This document shows, piece after piece, positions 45,565-55,234 of a stretch of DNA of 64,000 nt. Positions within the stretch are counted from its first letter, which is position 1; the number at the start of each line of letters is the position of its first letter. Under the pieces are notes generated by a model, which saw only the letters and a list, made by a program, of their open reading frames with translations, did not search any database and was not told the DNA's origin. Origin of the DNA: Pseudorhodobacter sp. PARRP1 (GTDB lineage Bacteria > Pseudomonadota > Alphaproteobacteria > Rhodobacterales > Rhodobacteraceae). The position numbers and the translations under genes are program-made. The stretch is from assembly GCA_002256245.1 (NCBI GenBank), contig NKIU01000001.1:422222-486221 (forward strand). The letters are read 5' to 3'.

Positions 45565-46905
45565 ATGTCCCGTCTTTCCGCGCTGACCGAAGCCCTGTTG
45601 CACGCCGCCAAGCAGGCCGGGGCAGAAGCCGCCGATGCGATGGCCCTGTCCGGCACCTCTCAATCCATCGACATCCGCGCGGGCGCATTGGAGCAAGCCG
45701 AGCGGTCGGAAGCCACCGAAATCGGCCTGCGCGTGCTGATCGGCGGCCGCCAAGCCTGCGTCTCCGCCTCCGACACCTCTCCCGCAACTTTGTCGCGCCT
45801 CGCCGAACGCGCCGTCGCGATGGCGCGCGAGGCCCCGAATGACCCCTATGCAGGCCTCGCCTCCCCCGATCAAATCGCGCGAAACTGGGATCTCGCCGCG
45901 CTGGAACTGGTGGAAGACGCGCCCGAACCCTCTGCCGCGCACCTCGAATCCCTCGCCCGCGAAGCCGAAGCCGCCGCCATGGCCGCCCCCGGCATCACCC
46001 AGGTCGAAGCCTCGGCAGGTTACGGTCGCCGCCAAGTCCACCTCGCCGCCAGCAACGGTTTCGCCGGCGGCTATGAACGCTCGTCGCACTCCGTCTCTGC
46101 CGTCGCCTTCACCGGTTCCGGCACGGCGATGGAACGGGATTACGCAGGCGAAGGCCGCATCTTCGCCGCCGACATGCCCTCGGCCACCAGCATCGGAACG
46201 CTTGCGTCCGAGCGCGCCCTCGCCCGCGCCGGGGCCACCAAACCAAAAACCGGCACCTATCCGGTGATCTTCGACGAACGCGTCGCTTCGTCCCTGATCG
46301 GCCACCTGACCAGCGCCATCAACGGCGCCGCCATCGCGCGCGGATCGTCTTGGTTGCTGGGTGGCTTAGGCACCCAAGTCCTGCCCGCCCACCTGTCGTT
46401 GATCGAAGACCCGCTGCGCCCCCGCATCGGCGGATCACGCCCGTTTGACGGCGAAGGCCTGCCGTCAAACCGCCGCATGGTTATTGAGAACGGCATCCTG
46501 ATGGGCTGGACATTAGACCTCGCCACCGCCCGCCAATTGGGGATGCAATCCACCGGAAACGCCGCGCGGGGCACCTCGGCCCCGCCCACCCCTTCCAGTT
46601 CCAACCTTGACCTGACCCAAGGAACCGCCACCCGCGCCGATCTGATCCGCGACATGGGCACTGGCCTTTTGATCACCTCGATGATCGGCTCCACCATCAA
46701 CCCCACCACCGGCGATTATTCACGCGGCGCATCCGGCTTCTGGGTCGAGAACGGCGAAATCCTGTTCCCCGTCAACGAATGCACCATCGCGGGCAACTTG
46801 CGCGACATGCTCAAACGCATCATCCCCGCCAACGACGCCCGCGTGCATCTGTCCACCCGCGTGCCCAGCCTGCTGGTCGAAGGCATGATCCTTGCCGGAG
46901 CGTAA
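45565..46905 (+). CDS. pmbA: Metalloprotease-family protein PmbA (TldE)
   Basis: A 446-residue TldD/PmbA (U62) family protein. TldE partners with the zinc protease TldD to degrade unfolded peptides and process microcins or antitoxins; TldE lacks the zinc motif, as here. Family stretches include LRVLIGGRQACVSASD, the LPSNRRMVIENGILMGW region and TPSSSNLDL. It is followed two bases after its stop by the cysQ-like gene. Confidence 0.93.
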   Translation: MSRLSALTEALLHAAKQAGAEAADAMALSGTSQSIDIRAGALEQAERSEATEIGLRVLIGGRQACVSASDTSPATLSRLAERAVAMAREAPNDPYAGLASPDQIARNWDLAALELVEDAPEPSAAHLESLAREAEAAAMAAPGITQVEASAGYGRRQVHLAASNGFAGGYERSSHSVSAVAFTGSGTAMERDYAGEGRIFAADMPSATSIGTLASERALARAGATKPKTGTYPVIFDERVASSLIGHLTSAINGAAIARGSSWLLGGLGTQVLPAHLSLIEDPLRPRIGGSRPFDGEGLPSNRRMVIENGILMGWTLDLATARQLGMQSTGNAARGTSAPPTPSSSNLDLTQGTATRADLIRDMGTGLLITSMIGSTINPTTGDYSRGASGFWVENGEILFPVNECTIAGNLRDMLKRIIPANDARVHLSTRVPSLLVEGMILAGA

Positions 46906-46907
46906 AC

Positions 46908-47681
46908 GTGCCAGAGCGTGATCTTGGCCTGCTGACCAAAGCTGCCCGTGCCGCAGGCGACATCGCCCTGCGCTATTGGAAAAATGCGCCCAAAGCCTGG
47001 GACAAGGCCGATACCAGCCCGGTGACCGAGGCCGATCTGGCCTGCAACGACAAGATCCAAAGCATCCTGCGCAGCGCCCGTCCCGACTATGGCTGGCTGT
47101 CCGAAGAAACCCCGGATGACAAGGCGCGGCTGAATACCGAATACCAGTTCATAATTGACCCCATCGACGGCACCCGCGCCTTTATCGCGGGCGAGCGGCA
47201 TTTTTCGCACTCTCTTGCCGTGGCGCATCAGGGCCGCATCACCGCCGCCGTGGTCTATCTTCCCGCACTCGACAAGCTTTACACCGCCACCGAATTTGGC
47301 CCCGCCCTCTGCGACGGGCAGCCGATCCGGTGCAGCCGGAAATCGCTGGCCGATGAACCGAATATCCTGACATCAAAGCACGCGCTTGATCCCGCGCATT
47401 GGCCGAACGGCCTGCCGCAGTTTCAGCGCAGCTTTCGCGCGTCGCTGGCTTACCGGCTGTGTCTGGTCGCAGACGGCAGTTTTGATGGCATGATCACCTT
47501 CATGGACGCCTGGGAATGGGACATCGCCGCGGGCAGCCTGATCGCCGCGCGCGCCGGGGCGACGGTCAGCGACCGCTACGGCATGGGGTTGGATTTCAAC
47601 GCCGCAGGCGCGCAATCGCCTGGCACATTCGCCTGCGCACCCTTGCTGCATGACGACCTGATGGCGCTGACAAACACATAA
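46908..47681 (+). CDS. cysQ: Inositol monophosphatase-family phosphatase (CysQ-like)
   Basis: A 257-residue Mg-dependent, lithium-sensitive phosphatase. The metal site is DPIDGTRAFIAG near residue 84 with the earlier Glu of WLSEET, and WEWDIAAGSLI near 203 binds the substrate. The family covers inositol phosphate and 3'-phosphoadenosine 5'-phosphate; the GTRAF form suits CysQ. The start is GTG, seven bases after GGAG. Coupled to pmbA. Confidence 0.85.
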   Translation: MPERDLGLLTKAARAAGDIALRYWKNAPKAWDKADTSPVTEADLACNDKIQSILRSARPDYGWLSEETPDDKARLNTEYQFIIDPIDGTRAFIAGERHFSHSLAVAHQGRITAAVVYLPALDKLYTATEFGPALCDGQPIRCSRKSLADEPNILTSKHALDPAHWPNGLPQFQRSFRASLAYRLCLVADGSFDGMITFMDAWEWDIAAGSLIAARAGATVSDRYGMGLDFNAAGAQSPGTFACAPLLHDDLMALTNT

Positions 47682-47705
47682 GGCCGCCCGAAGGCGGCCT
47701 TATGT
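47676..47705. terminator. Perfect palindrome ending cysQ
   Basis: 13-bp arms (47676-47688 and 47693-47705) around CGAA, overlapping the stop codon. No T-run, but its position between convergent genes suits a bidirectional stop. Confidence 0.65.
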
Positions 47706-47742
47706 GAACGTTTATGCGTATTAATGTGAACGCTGGTTCAGA

Positions 47743-50085
47743 TTACTTTTTCTTCGGCGGCACGAAGCGCTTGGACGTATCCTTGGCATCGGTTTTCGGA
47801 GCCGCGGCCTTGGCGAAAGCGGGCTTGCCGAACGACTTGCCCTCTGCACTGTGCGATTTGGACCCGAAGGCTTTGCCCGGCTTGCCATCGCCCGCACCGT
47901 GCGATTTGAACCCTGCGGATTTCGGCGCGTAAGCAGGTTTGTCGCCACGCGGCGCATAGGGCTTTGCACCTTCTGCACGCGGCGCATAGGGCTTGCGATC
48001 GCCATCTTCACGCTTGGCGAAGGGTTTGGCGTTCTCACCGCGCGGGGCGTAGGGCTTGCGATCCCCATCGGCGCGCGGTGCATAAGCGGGCTTCTCGCCA
48101 CGCGGCGCATAGGGCTTGGCACCTTCGGTGCGCGGGGCGTAGGGCTTGCGATCACCGTCGTCACGCTTGGCATAGGGCTTGGCACCCTCGGCGCGCGGGG
48201 CGTAAGGCTTGGCTTCGCGCGCGGCATAGGGCTTGGCCGCATAGGGCTTGGCGTCGTCATCGCGCTTGGCATAGGGCTTGGGCGCACGCGGGCGCGGAGC
48301 CTCGGCGGGCGGAGCCTCGGACCCCTTGATCGGATCGTAGCCGTCTGCCGCCGCTTCCTCGACCAAACGCGAGGGCTTGGGCACATATGCGGCCTTTTCA
48401 CGCTTTTCGTAAGCCGGTTTCTCGGCACGCTCGGCCCGCGCCGGGCGCTCTGCACGGTCACGCGCGGGCGCACGGGGCGCGCGTTCGGGGCGATCCATCG
48501 AAGGCTCGCCCGCCATCCGCGCCATCACAACGCCATTTTCCAGCTCAAGCGATTGGCCGAACTTGCCCGCCAGATTTTCAGCGATCTGCACATAGGTCAC
48601 ATCGTCCTGCACGCGGATCGCACCGATGCCGTCCTTGGTGATCGAGCCTGCATCGCAAATCTTCGGCAACAGCCAACGCGCTTCTGCCCGGCCCGAGCGG
48701 CCAACCGACAGGCTGAACCAGACCGAAGCGCCAAATTCCGAACGCTCACGCGGGGGTTGCGCATCGCGCGGCGGGCCGACCTGATCGGACAGCACCTCGG
48801 GGGCCGAGCGGCCCGAACGCCAGCCGCGCACAAACGCCGCGGCAATCTGTTCGGGGCCAAAGCGTTGGATCAGTGCCAGCGCGGTGTCCATCTCGTCGCT
48901 CAGATCCTGTGCCAGCACGGGGTTTTCGAACAAACGCAGATCGTCTTTGGCCTGAATTTCATCAGCCGACGGGGCCGAACCCCATTCGGCCACAACCTTG
49001 GCGCCTTGCAGCAAACGCTGGGCTTTCTTGAACTCGGAAGGTGCCACGATCAGCGCCGACACGCCTTTCGAGCCCGCCCGCCCGGTGCGACCAGAGCGGT
49101 GCAGCAGGGTTTCCGAGTTGGACGGAAGGTCCGCGTGGATCACCAGTTCCAACCCCGGAAGGTCGATGCCGCGTGCCGCCACGTCTGTCGCAATACACAC
49201 ATTCGCGCGGCCATTGCGCAGCGCGGTCAGCGCGTTGGTGCGTTCCTGCTGGCTGAGTTCGCCCGACAGCGCCACCACTTTGAAACCACGGTTGCCCATC
49301 CGCGCCATCAGATGATTGACGTTGACGCGGGTTTTGCAGAACACGATGGCGGTCTTGGCCTCGTAGAAGCGCAGGGCGTTGAAGATCGCATGTTCACGGT
49401 CGCGCACCGCCACCGAAAGCGCGCGGTATTCGATGTCAACGTGCTGCTTGGCCTCGCCTTGGGCGGCGATGCGCAGGGCATTGTTCTGGAAATCTTCCGC
49501 CAGTTTGGCGATTTCTTTCGGCACGGTGGCCGAGAACATCAGCGTGCGGCGGTCTTCCGGCGCTGCCGCCAGAATATACTCCAGATCCTCGCGGAAACCG
49601 AGGTCAAGCATCTCATCCGCCTCGTCCAGCACAGCGGCGCGCAGGCCCGACAGATCGAGCGATTTGCGGTCGATGTGGTCGCGCAGGCGGCCCGGCGTGC
49701 CGACAACGATATGCGCGCCGCGATCCAGCGCGCGTTTTTCGCTGCGGTAATCCATACCGCCAACGCAGGTCGCGATCTGCGCGCCCGCCGAGGCGTAAAG
49801 CCATTCCAACTCGCGCGCCACTTGCAATGCCAGTTCGCGGGTCGGTGCAATCACCAACGCCAGCGGCACATCGGCATACAAAAGCTTGTCCATGCCGCCC
49901 AGAATCTGGTCAGCCATCGCAATGCCAAACGCCACGGTCTTGCCCGAGCCGGTCTGCGCCGACACCAGCAAATCGCGGCTTTGCGCGTCATCTTGCAGCA
50001 TGGCTTCTTGCACAGCCGTCAGCTTTTCATAGCCCTTGGCCGTCAAAGCCGCAGCCAAAGGCGCGGCAATCATTTGATCAATCAT
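47743..50085 (-). CDS. DEAD-box RNA helicase with repetitive C-terminal tail
   Basis: A 780-residue helicase of the DeaD/CsdA group. The Q motif region is at the start, Walker A AQTGSGKT at 43-50, DEAD in VLDEADEMLDLG near 152, SAT, then HRSGRTGR, and a DbpA-like RNA-binding domain around residues 480-560. The last 190 residues are disordered repeats of KPYAPR, KPYAKR and EGAKPYA units, basic and Tyr-rich. AGGA precedes the ATG at 50085. Cold adaptation and ribosome assembly are the family roles. Confidence 0.92.
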   Translation of the reverse strand: MIDQMIAAPLAAALTAKGYEKLTAVQEAMLQDDAQSRDLLVSAQTGSGKTVAFGIAMADQILGGMDKLLYADVPLALVIAPTRELALQVARELEWLYASAGAQIATCVGGMDYRSEKRALDRGAHIVVGTPGRLRDHIDRKSLDLSGLRAAVLDEADEMLDLGFREDLEYILAAAPEDRRTLMFSATVPKEIAKLAEDFQNNALRIAAQGEAKQHVDIEYRALSVAVRDREHAIFNALRFYEAKTAIVFCKTRVNVNHLMARMGNRGFKVVALSGELSQQERTNALTALRNGRANVCIATDVAARGIDLPGLELVIHADLPSNSETLLHRSGRTGRAGSKGVSALIVAPSEFKKAQRLLQGAKVVAEWGSAPSADEIQAKDDLRLFENPVLAQDLSDEMDTALALIQRFGPEQIAAAFVRGWRSGRSAPEVLSDQVGPPRDAQPPRERSEFGASVWFSLSVGRSGRAEARWLLPKICDAGSITKDGIGAIRVQDDVTYVQIAENLAGKFGQSLELENGVVMARMAGEPSMDRPERAPRAPARDRAERPARAERAEKPAYEKREKAAYVPKPSRLVEEAAADGYDPIKGSEAPPAEAPRPRAPKPYAKRDDDAKPYAAKPYAAREAKPYAPRAEGAKPYAKRDDGDRKPYAPRTEGAKPYAPRGEKPAYAPRADGDRKPYAPRGENAKPFAKREDGDRKPYAPRAEGAKPYAPRGDKPAYAPKSAGFKSHGAGDGKPGKAFGSKSHSAEGKSFGKPAFAKAAAPKTDAKDTSKRFVPPKKK

Positions 50086-50246
50086 GTCTTTTCCTGATGG
50101 GGGATGGCCCGAAGCCATGCCCGTGAAGTCCCATAAAAACGGCACCTCATTTCCCCATCGCAAGCCAGCCTCCCTGCCGCCTGCCCCGGAATCCTCGGGC
50201 CGAAGGACGTCGCATACAGCGAATCGCGCGGGATGTATAGTGCGTA

Positions 50247-50267
50247 GGGTGTGTGCTTGCACGCACC
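50247..50267. repeat. GGTGCGTG/CACGCACC palindrome, copy 1
   Basis: GGTGTGTGCTTGCACGCACC preceded by GTAG, a variant of the copies at 59851 and 60747. It lies between the helicase leader and the winged-helix gene stop. Confidence 0.7.
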
Positions 50268-50275
50268 ACCCCGGA

Positions 50276-50995
50276 TCAGATCATCTTGATCGTATCCTTG
50301 CCGACCGCCAGCATATAACCGCGCCGCGCGATGGTTTTGACCAGCAACTCGGACACCATCTGATTGCCCAACGCATCGCGCAACCGCTTGACCCGCGTGG
50401 CCCCCGCCGCCTCGTCACAATCAGCGGCGTTGCGGCCCGAAATCACGCCCTCAATCTGCGCGCCGGTCAGCACGTCATCATCCATCCGCGCCTCGGCCAG
50501 CACGCTCAGCGTCTCAATCGCCGCCTCGGTCAGCGCAAATTCCATATCGTTGATGTAAACCGCCCGCGCCTCGCGGCTGATCACCAAAGTGCTGACCTGA
50601 ATCCCCGATCGCTGGATCGCCGAAATCCGCCGGTTCAGCGCGATGATCGTCACCAGAAACACCAGCGCCGCCACCATCAATGCCGTGGCAAACACCAGCA
50701 GCACGAAGATCACCGAACGATAACTGGTCAGCACTTCCGAAAACGAAGTTCCCGACTGCGCCAAAATCTCCAGCAATTTGATCTCGGCCCCGGTGTTGAG
50801 GTTGTTATTCTCCACAAACAACCGCTCCACCCGCGCGTTGAACGCATTGGCATCGGGCAGGTTCAGAAACAGAAACACCGCAGCGCCCAGCAAGATCACG
50901 ACAATCGCCGCGATCCCGCCCGCAACCACCCGGTTGCCCGCCTTCAGCACATCAGTAGCGGAGGAAGTACTCTCCTGCACTGGCTTTCCTTTCAC
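50276..50995 (-). CDS. Membrane protein with C-terminal OmpR-type winged helix
   Basis: A 239-residue protein with two membrane helices (about 24-46 and 97-122) and an external loop between. The C-terminal part (residues 140-239) resembles an OmpR-like winged helix: FALTEAAIETLSVLAEARMDD, then TRVKRLRDALG and IARRGYMLAVG. ToxR and CadC have the opposite order (DNA-binding domain first), so this topology is unusual. It overlaps the upstream gene by 44 bp. Targets unknown. Confidence 0.75.
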   Translation of the reverse strand: MKGKPVQESTSSATDVLKAGNRVVAGGIAAIVVILLGAAVFLFLNLPDANAFNARVERLFVENNNLNTGAEIKLLEILAQSGTSFSEVLTSYRSVIFVLLVFATALMVAALVFLVTIIALNRRISAIQRSGIQVSTLVISREARAVYINDMEFALTEAAIETLSVLAEARMDDDVLTGAQIEGVISGRNAADCDEAAGATRVKRLRDALGNQMVSELLVKTIARRGYMLAVGKDTIKMI

Positions 50996-51236
50996 CCAAA
51001 CCTTCGGGGCCGAACGTGGACAATACGGTCAGTAAAGTCCATCCATCCGCGGCCAATCTCGGCGCAAGTTCGCCTTTCGCCGCCCCCTTGTTGCCGCAAG
51101 CGCCATCCGAAATCTGCGCCACGCCGTAATGCAGCCGCAGCGGGCTGTCCTGCTTGGCCTTGTAGTCGGCGTAACACTCGGCACTGGCCGGAAGCGCCAC
51201 GCCAAGGGCAAGGATTATTGCAAGTATCAGGCGCAT
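50952..51236 (-). CDS. Small exported protein of unknown function
   Basis: Ninety-four residues with a signal peptide (RLILAIILALGVALPASA) cut before ECYADYK. Two Cys in the mature part (ECYADY and GACGNKG) could form a disulfide. GGGGAG precedes the ATG at 51236. Its stop overlaps the winged-helix gene by 44 bp; both may sense an envelope signal together. No family recognised. Confidence 0.65.
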   Translation of the reverse strand: MRLILAIILALGVALPASAECYADYKAKQDSPLRLHYGVAQISDGACGNKGAAKGELAPRLAADGWTLLTVLSTFGPEGLGERKASAGEYFLRY

Positions 51237-51429
51237 CCAGTGCACTCCCCAAATCGTTACCTGCACATTGGGCATATTGGCCGGGCTATTCAATATCCAA
51301 CCCGGTTTAGGGCGCTGCTATCGCATAACAACCGACGGATATTGCTTGGCCAGACGTAGAACACCCAAGCTTGGCCATCGGCTTCACCTCAGAGGCCCGC
51401 CCCACACAGCCCAGCAGAAGGAGGTCAAA

Positions 51430-51924
51430 ATGTCCAACACACCTTACGCATCCGAGACCCTTGCAGAAACCATCCACGCGCTGCGGGATACCCGGCAGAC
51501 CCCCATGTTCACCATGAAACGTCAGGCGAACATGTTCGTCATCCTGCTGATGGCGATTTCGCTGCTGGCCGCCACGGCGATGCCCTCGCACGCCGAGAAG
51601 CACAACAACGATCTGGCCAAGATACTCGCGGGTGCCTTGGTGATCGGGCTGATTGCCAAGTCGATTGACGACAACAAAGACCGCCACAAACCGAAACCGC
51701 AGCCCGAACCGGTCTATGAGCCGCGCGTGCCCTCGGTCTGCGCCATCAGCATCGACAGCAATTCCGGCGATGCGGTGACGATGTATTCGCAAAAATGCCT
51801 GCGCCGCGAAGGCTTTGACTACCGCCTGCCCAACTGCGCCCGCGACGTGCGGATTTATGGCGAGGCTGACCGGGTTTACTCGGCGCAATGCCTGCGCGAC
51901 GCGGGCTTCCGTTTGGGCCGATAG
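51430..51924 (+). CDS. Membrane-anchored protein of unknown function
   Basis: A 164-residue protein. A cytosolic N-terminus precedes a helix ([21 protein letters not shown]), which could also be a signal region, and a second hydrophobic segment ([15 protein letters not shown]). The periplasmic end has paired Cys repeats, [11 protein letters not shown] and [11 protein letters not shown]. An excellent AGAAGGAGG lies before the ATG. A strong terminator follows. No family recognised. Confidence 0.65.
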   Translation: MSNTPYASETLAETIHALRDTRQTPMFTMKRQANMFVILLMAISLLAATAMPSHAEKHNNDLAKILAGALVIGLIAKSIDDNKDRHKPKPQPEPVYEPRVPSVCAISIDSNSGDAVTMYSQKCLRREGFDYRLPNCARDVRIYGEADRVYSAQCLRDAGFRLGR

Positions 51925-51971
51925 CCACCGAAATCCGGGCCGCACCCCGATCCCTTAGCGGCCCGTTCCTT

Positions 51972-52008
51972 GGGGGCGGCGGTTTGAGCAGCGCCGCCCC
52001 CCTTTTTT
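51972..52008 (+). terminator. Terminator with T-run after the 51430 gene
   Basis: Ten-bp arms (51972-51981 and 51992-52001) and six T. It lies 30 bases before rnhB, so rnhB must have its own promoter or rely on read-through. Confidence 0.88.
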
Positions 52009-52037
52009 CGCGCCCATTTTCACGCTACGCGAAATGC

Positions 52038-52676
52038 ATGGAAAAATTCACCGCCAGTTTTGACTACGAATCCGCCGCCCGCGCTTTGGGTCATGCCCAT
52101 ATCGCCGGAGTGGATGAGGTGGGCCGTGGCCCGCTTGCAGGCCCCGTCACCGCCGCCGCCGTTATCTTGGACCCCGCGAACATCCCCCCCGGTCTGGCCG
52201 ATTCCAAAGCCCTGACCGCCGCCCGCCGTGACGCGCTTTACGATGCCATCCTCGCTTCGGCCCAGTGCTGCATCGCCCATGCGAGCGTCGAGGAAATCGA
52301 CACGCTGAACATCCTGCGCGCCAGTCACCTGGCGATGGAGCGCGCGGTGGCGGGCCTCGCCATTGCCCCCGACCATATCCTGATCGACGGCAACCTGATC
52401 CCTGCCAATCTGAAGGGCCGCGCGCAGGCCATCGTCAAGGGCGATGCCAAATCACTCAGCATCGCCGCCGCCTCGATCATCGCCAAAGTGGCGCGCGATC
52501 GCATCATGGTGGATTTGGCGCAACAATACCCCGGCTACGGCTGGGAGGCGAACGCCGGATACCCGACAAAGTTGCATCAGTCAGCACTCCTAAATCTTGG
52601 GGTCACGCCTGCGCATAGACGTTCGTTCAAACCTGTCCACAATATGTTGTATCAAGATAAATCTGTAACCCCTTGA
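52038..52676 (+). CDS. rnhB: Ribonuclease HII
   Basis: A 212-residue enzyme that removes ribonucleotides and RNA primers from DNA hybrids. [14 protein letters not shown] near residue 24 holds the first two acidic residues; ILIDGN and [21 protein letters not shown] are typical. The ATG at 52038 lies in a poor binding-site context but homology starts there. ccrM follows 86 bp downstream, as in many alphaproteobacteria. Confidence 0.93.
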   Translation: MEKFTASFDYESAARALGHAHIAGVDEVGRGPLAGPVTAAAVILDPANIPPGLADSKALTAARRDALYDAILASAQCCIAHASVEEIDTLNILRASHLAMERAVAGLAIAPDHILIDGNLIPANLKGRAQAIVKGDAKSLSIAAASIIAKVARDRIMVDLAQQYPGYGWEANAGYPTKLHQSALLNLGVTPAHRRSFKPVHNMLYQDKSVTP

Positions 52677-52713
52677 TTCAATAAAGAATTTGACGAGTTA
52701 TCCACAATGACTC
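52637..52713 (+). promoter_or_regulatory. ccrM control region: DnaA box and two GANTC sites
   Basis: A perfect DnaA box TTATCCACA at 52698-52706 lies between GANTC sites GATTC (52675-52679) and GACTC (52709-52713). A CCACAA-N4-TTGT inverted repeat is at 52637-52650. GANTC is the CcrM target, so the gene may sense its own methylation. Confidence 0.6.
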
Positions 52714-52741
52714 ATTCTCTGCATCAACAAACGGTGAATAA

Positions 52742-53887
<1,146 letters not shown>

Positions 53888-53941
53888 GCCACACACCAGC
53901 ATTCGAACGCCTGTGTCATGGTTCCGCCCGTGACACCACTG

Positions 53942-53972
53942 CCCCAGCACGCGTGTCGTGCTGGGGTTTTTT
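53942..53972 (+). terminator. Terminator after ccrM
   Basis: CCCCAGCAC and GTGCTGGGG arms (53942-53950, 53958-53966) then six T. Confidence 0.9.
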
Positions 53973-54037
53973 GCGTTAGGCGGAATGGCGAACCTGCGCT
54001 AGGCTGGCCGGATTGAACCACAATCCATTGGCCCGCC

Positions 54038-55093
54038 ATGCAGCCCGATCTGCCCAGCCTGATCCGCAGTTGCCAAGCCGAGCAAACCGCCCTTGCGGCG
54101 ATTTTTGCGGATATCGCTGCGGCTTTTGTGCCGCCCTTCACGCCAAAAAGCCGCGCCCGCATCGCAGCCCTTCTGCGCGATGCCGAGCCGCATCGCCATG
54201 CCCTGCAACGCGCGCACAGCTTTCATCTGCACAGCCCTGCATTGCGCGCCCTGCCGATGCACGACCCCGCGCGGCAGTTTTTTGACGCCATTCTGCGCCA
54301 TTTGCGGCTGTACCCCGCTGCCGTCGCCCGGCTTCACGCCGCCTTGCGAAATCGCGTGCCGCTGTTTGCGCCCCCGCCGCCCGCGCACAGCGCAACCGCG
54401 CAAACCTTGGCGCTGCATGCGCGCACCTGGGACCGCATGCACGCGCATCTCAGCCCGCACACGCCCAACCTCTATCACGACACCCCCGGCCATCACGGCG
54501 ATCTGCCCTACCCCAGCACCGATTTTCTGCGCTACGCCATGGCTGCCCGGCGGATGTGTCTGGCGATGGACAAGCACAGCCCGGCGTTTCTGGATGTCGG
54601 CTGCGGCATTGGCCTGAAGGTGTTTCAGGCGGCCGAGATGTTCGCGCAGGCTGACGGTCTGGAGTATGAAGCAGGCCACGCCGCCATCGGCCAAGCGATG
54701 ATGCAGCGCGGTGGCTGGCCGAATGCGCGGATTTTTCAGGCTGATGCGCTGATGTTTGACCGCTATGGCGACTACGATGTGCTTTATGTCTATAAGCCGA
54801 TGTATGGCGACGCGTTGCAGCAGATGGAGGCCCGGCTGATTGCACAAGCCCTCCCCGGCACCCTGTTGATCGCGCCCTATACCGATTTCACCACAAGGTT
54901 TGAAACCATGGGCTGCACCCGGATCGAGGGGTTTCTGTATGCCATCCGCCCGCCAAAATCGTTGCCCGCCCTTTTGCGGCGCGCGACGCAGGTGGGATGC
55001 TCGTTGCCCGCGCGGCCCAAGAATGGCTATGCTGAGGATGGGTTTCTGGCGCCCCTGCATCTGGCGTTGCGCCACTGGGGTCATGGCGATTAA
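54038..55093 (+). CDS. SAM-dependent methyltransferase-like protein
   Basis: A 351-residue protein. The first 150 residues are helical and rich in Ala, His, Arg and Pro, with no known domain. From residue 185 a Rossmann methyltransferase fold begins (FLDVGCGIGLKVFQAAEMF), with acidic ADGLEYEAGHAA and ADALMFDRYGDYDVLYVYKP following. The substrate is unknown. It is convergent with alkB across a composite repeat. Confidence 0.75.
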   Translation: MQPDLPSLIRSCQAEQTALAAIFADIAAAFVPPFTPKSRARIAALLRDAEPHRHALQRAHSFHLHSPALRALPMHDPARQFFDAILRHLRLYPAAVARLHAALRNRVPLFAPPPPAHSATAQTLALHARTWDRMHAHLSPHTPNLYHDTPGHHGDLPYPSTDFLRYAMAARRMCLAMDKHSPAFLDVGCGIGLKVFQAAEMFAQADGLEYEAGHAAIGQAMMQRGGWPNARIFQADALMFDRYGDYDVLYVYKPMYGDALQQMEARLIAQALPGTLLIAPYTDFTTRFETMGCTRIEGFLYAIRPPKSLPALLRRATQVGCSLPARPKNGYAEDGFLAPLHLALRHWGHGD

Positions 55094-55129
55094 ACCGGCC
55101 CGTCGCCAGCCATTGACGCGCTAAAAATT

Positions 55130-55195
55130 TGTCCCCGCGGGGACAGACTTGTGCAATTTGCCATAGTTTATGCCGATTTCCACAAGATGTTGTGG
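55130..55195. repeat. Composite palindromic repeat, locus 2
   Basis: TGTCCCCGCGGGGACA (55130-55145) and CCACAAGATGTTGTGG (55180-55195), 50 bp centre to centre. The intervening DNA matches the inverted copy at 15137-15200 at many positions (shared TTT and CATAG/ATGC pieces). Confidence 0.8.
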
Positions 55196-55234
55196 TTTTC
55201 GCCGTCAAACCCGGTCTTGTCGTGCAAGCACCCC

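Noticed and set aside
47930..48300. Regular repeats resembling a CRISPR array
   Set aside because: The repeats are in frame within the helicase gene, vary in length, and encode KPYAPR-type units; there are no unique spacers of constant size.
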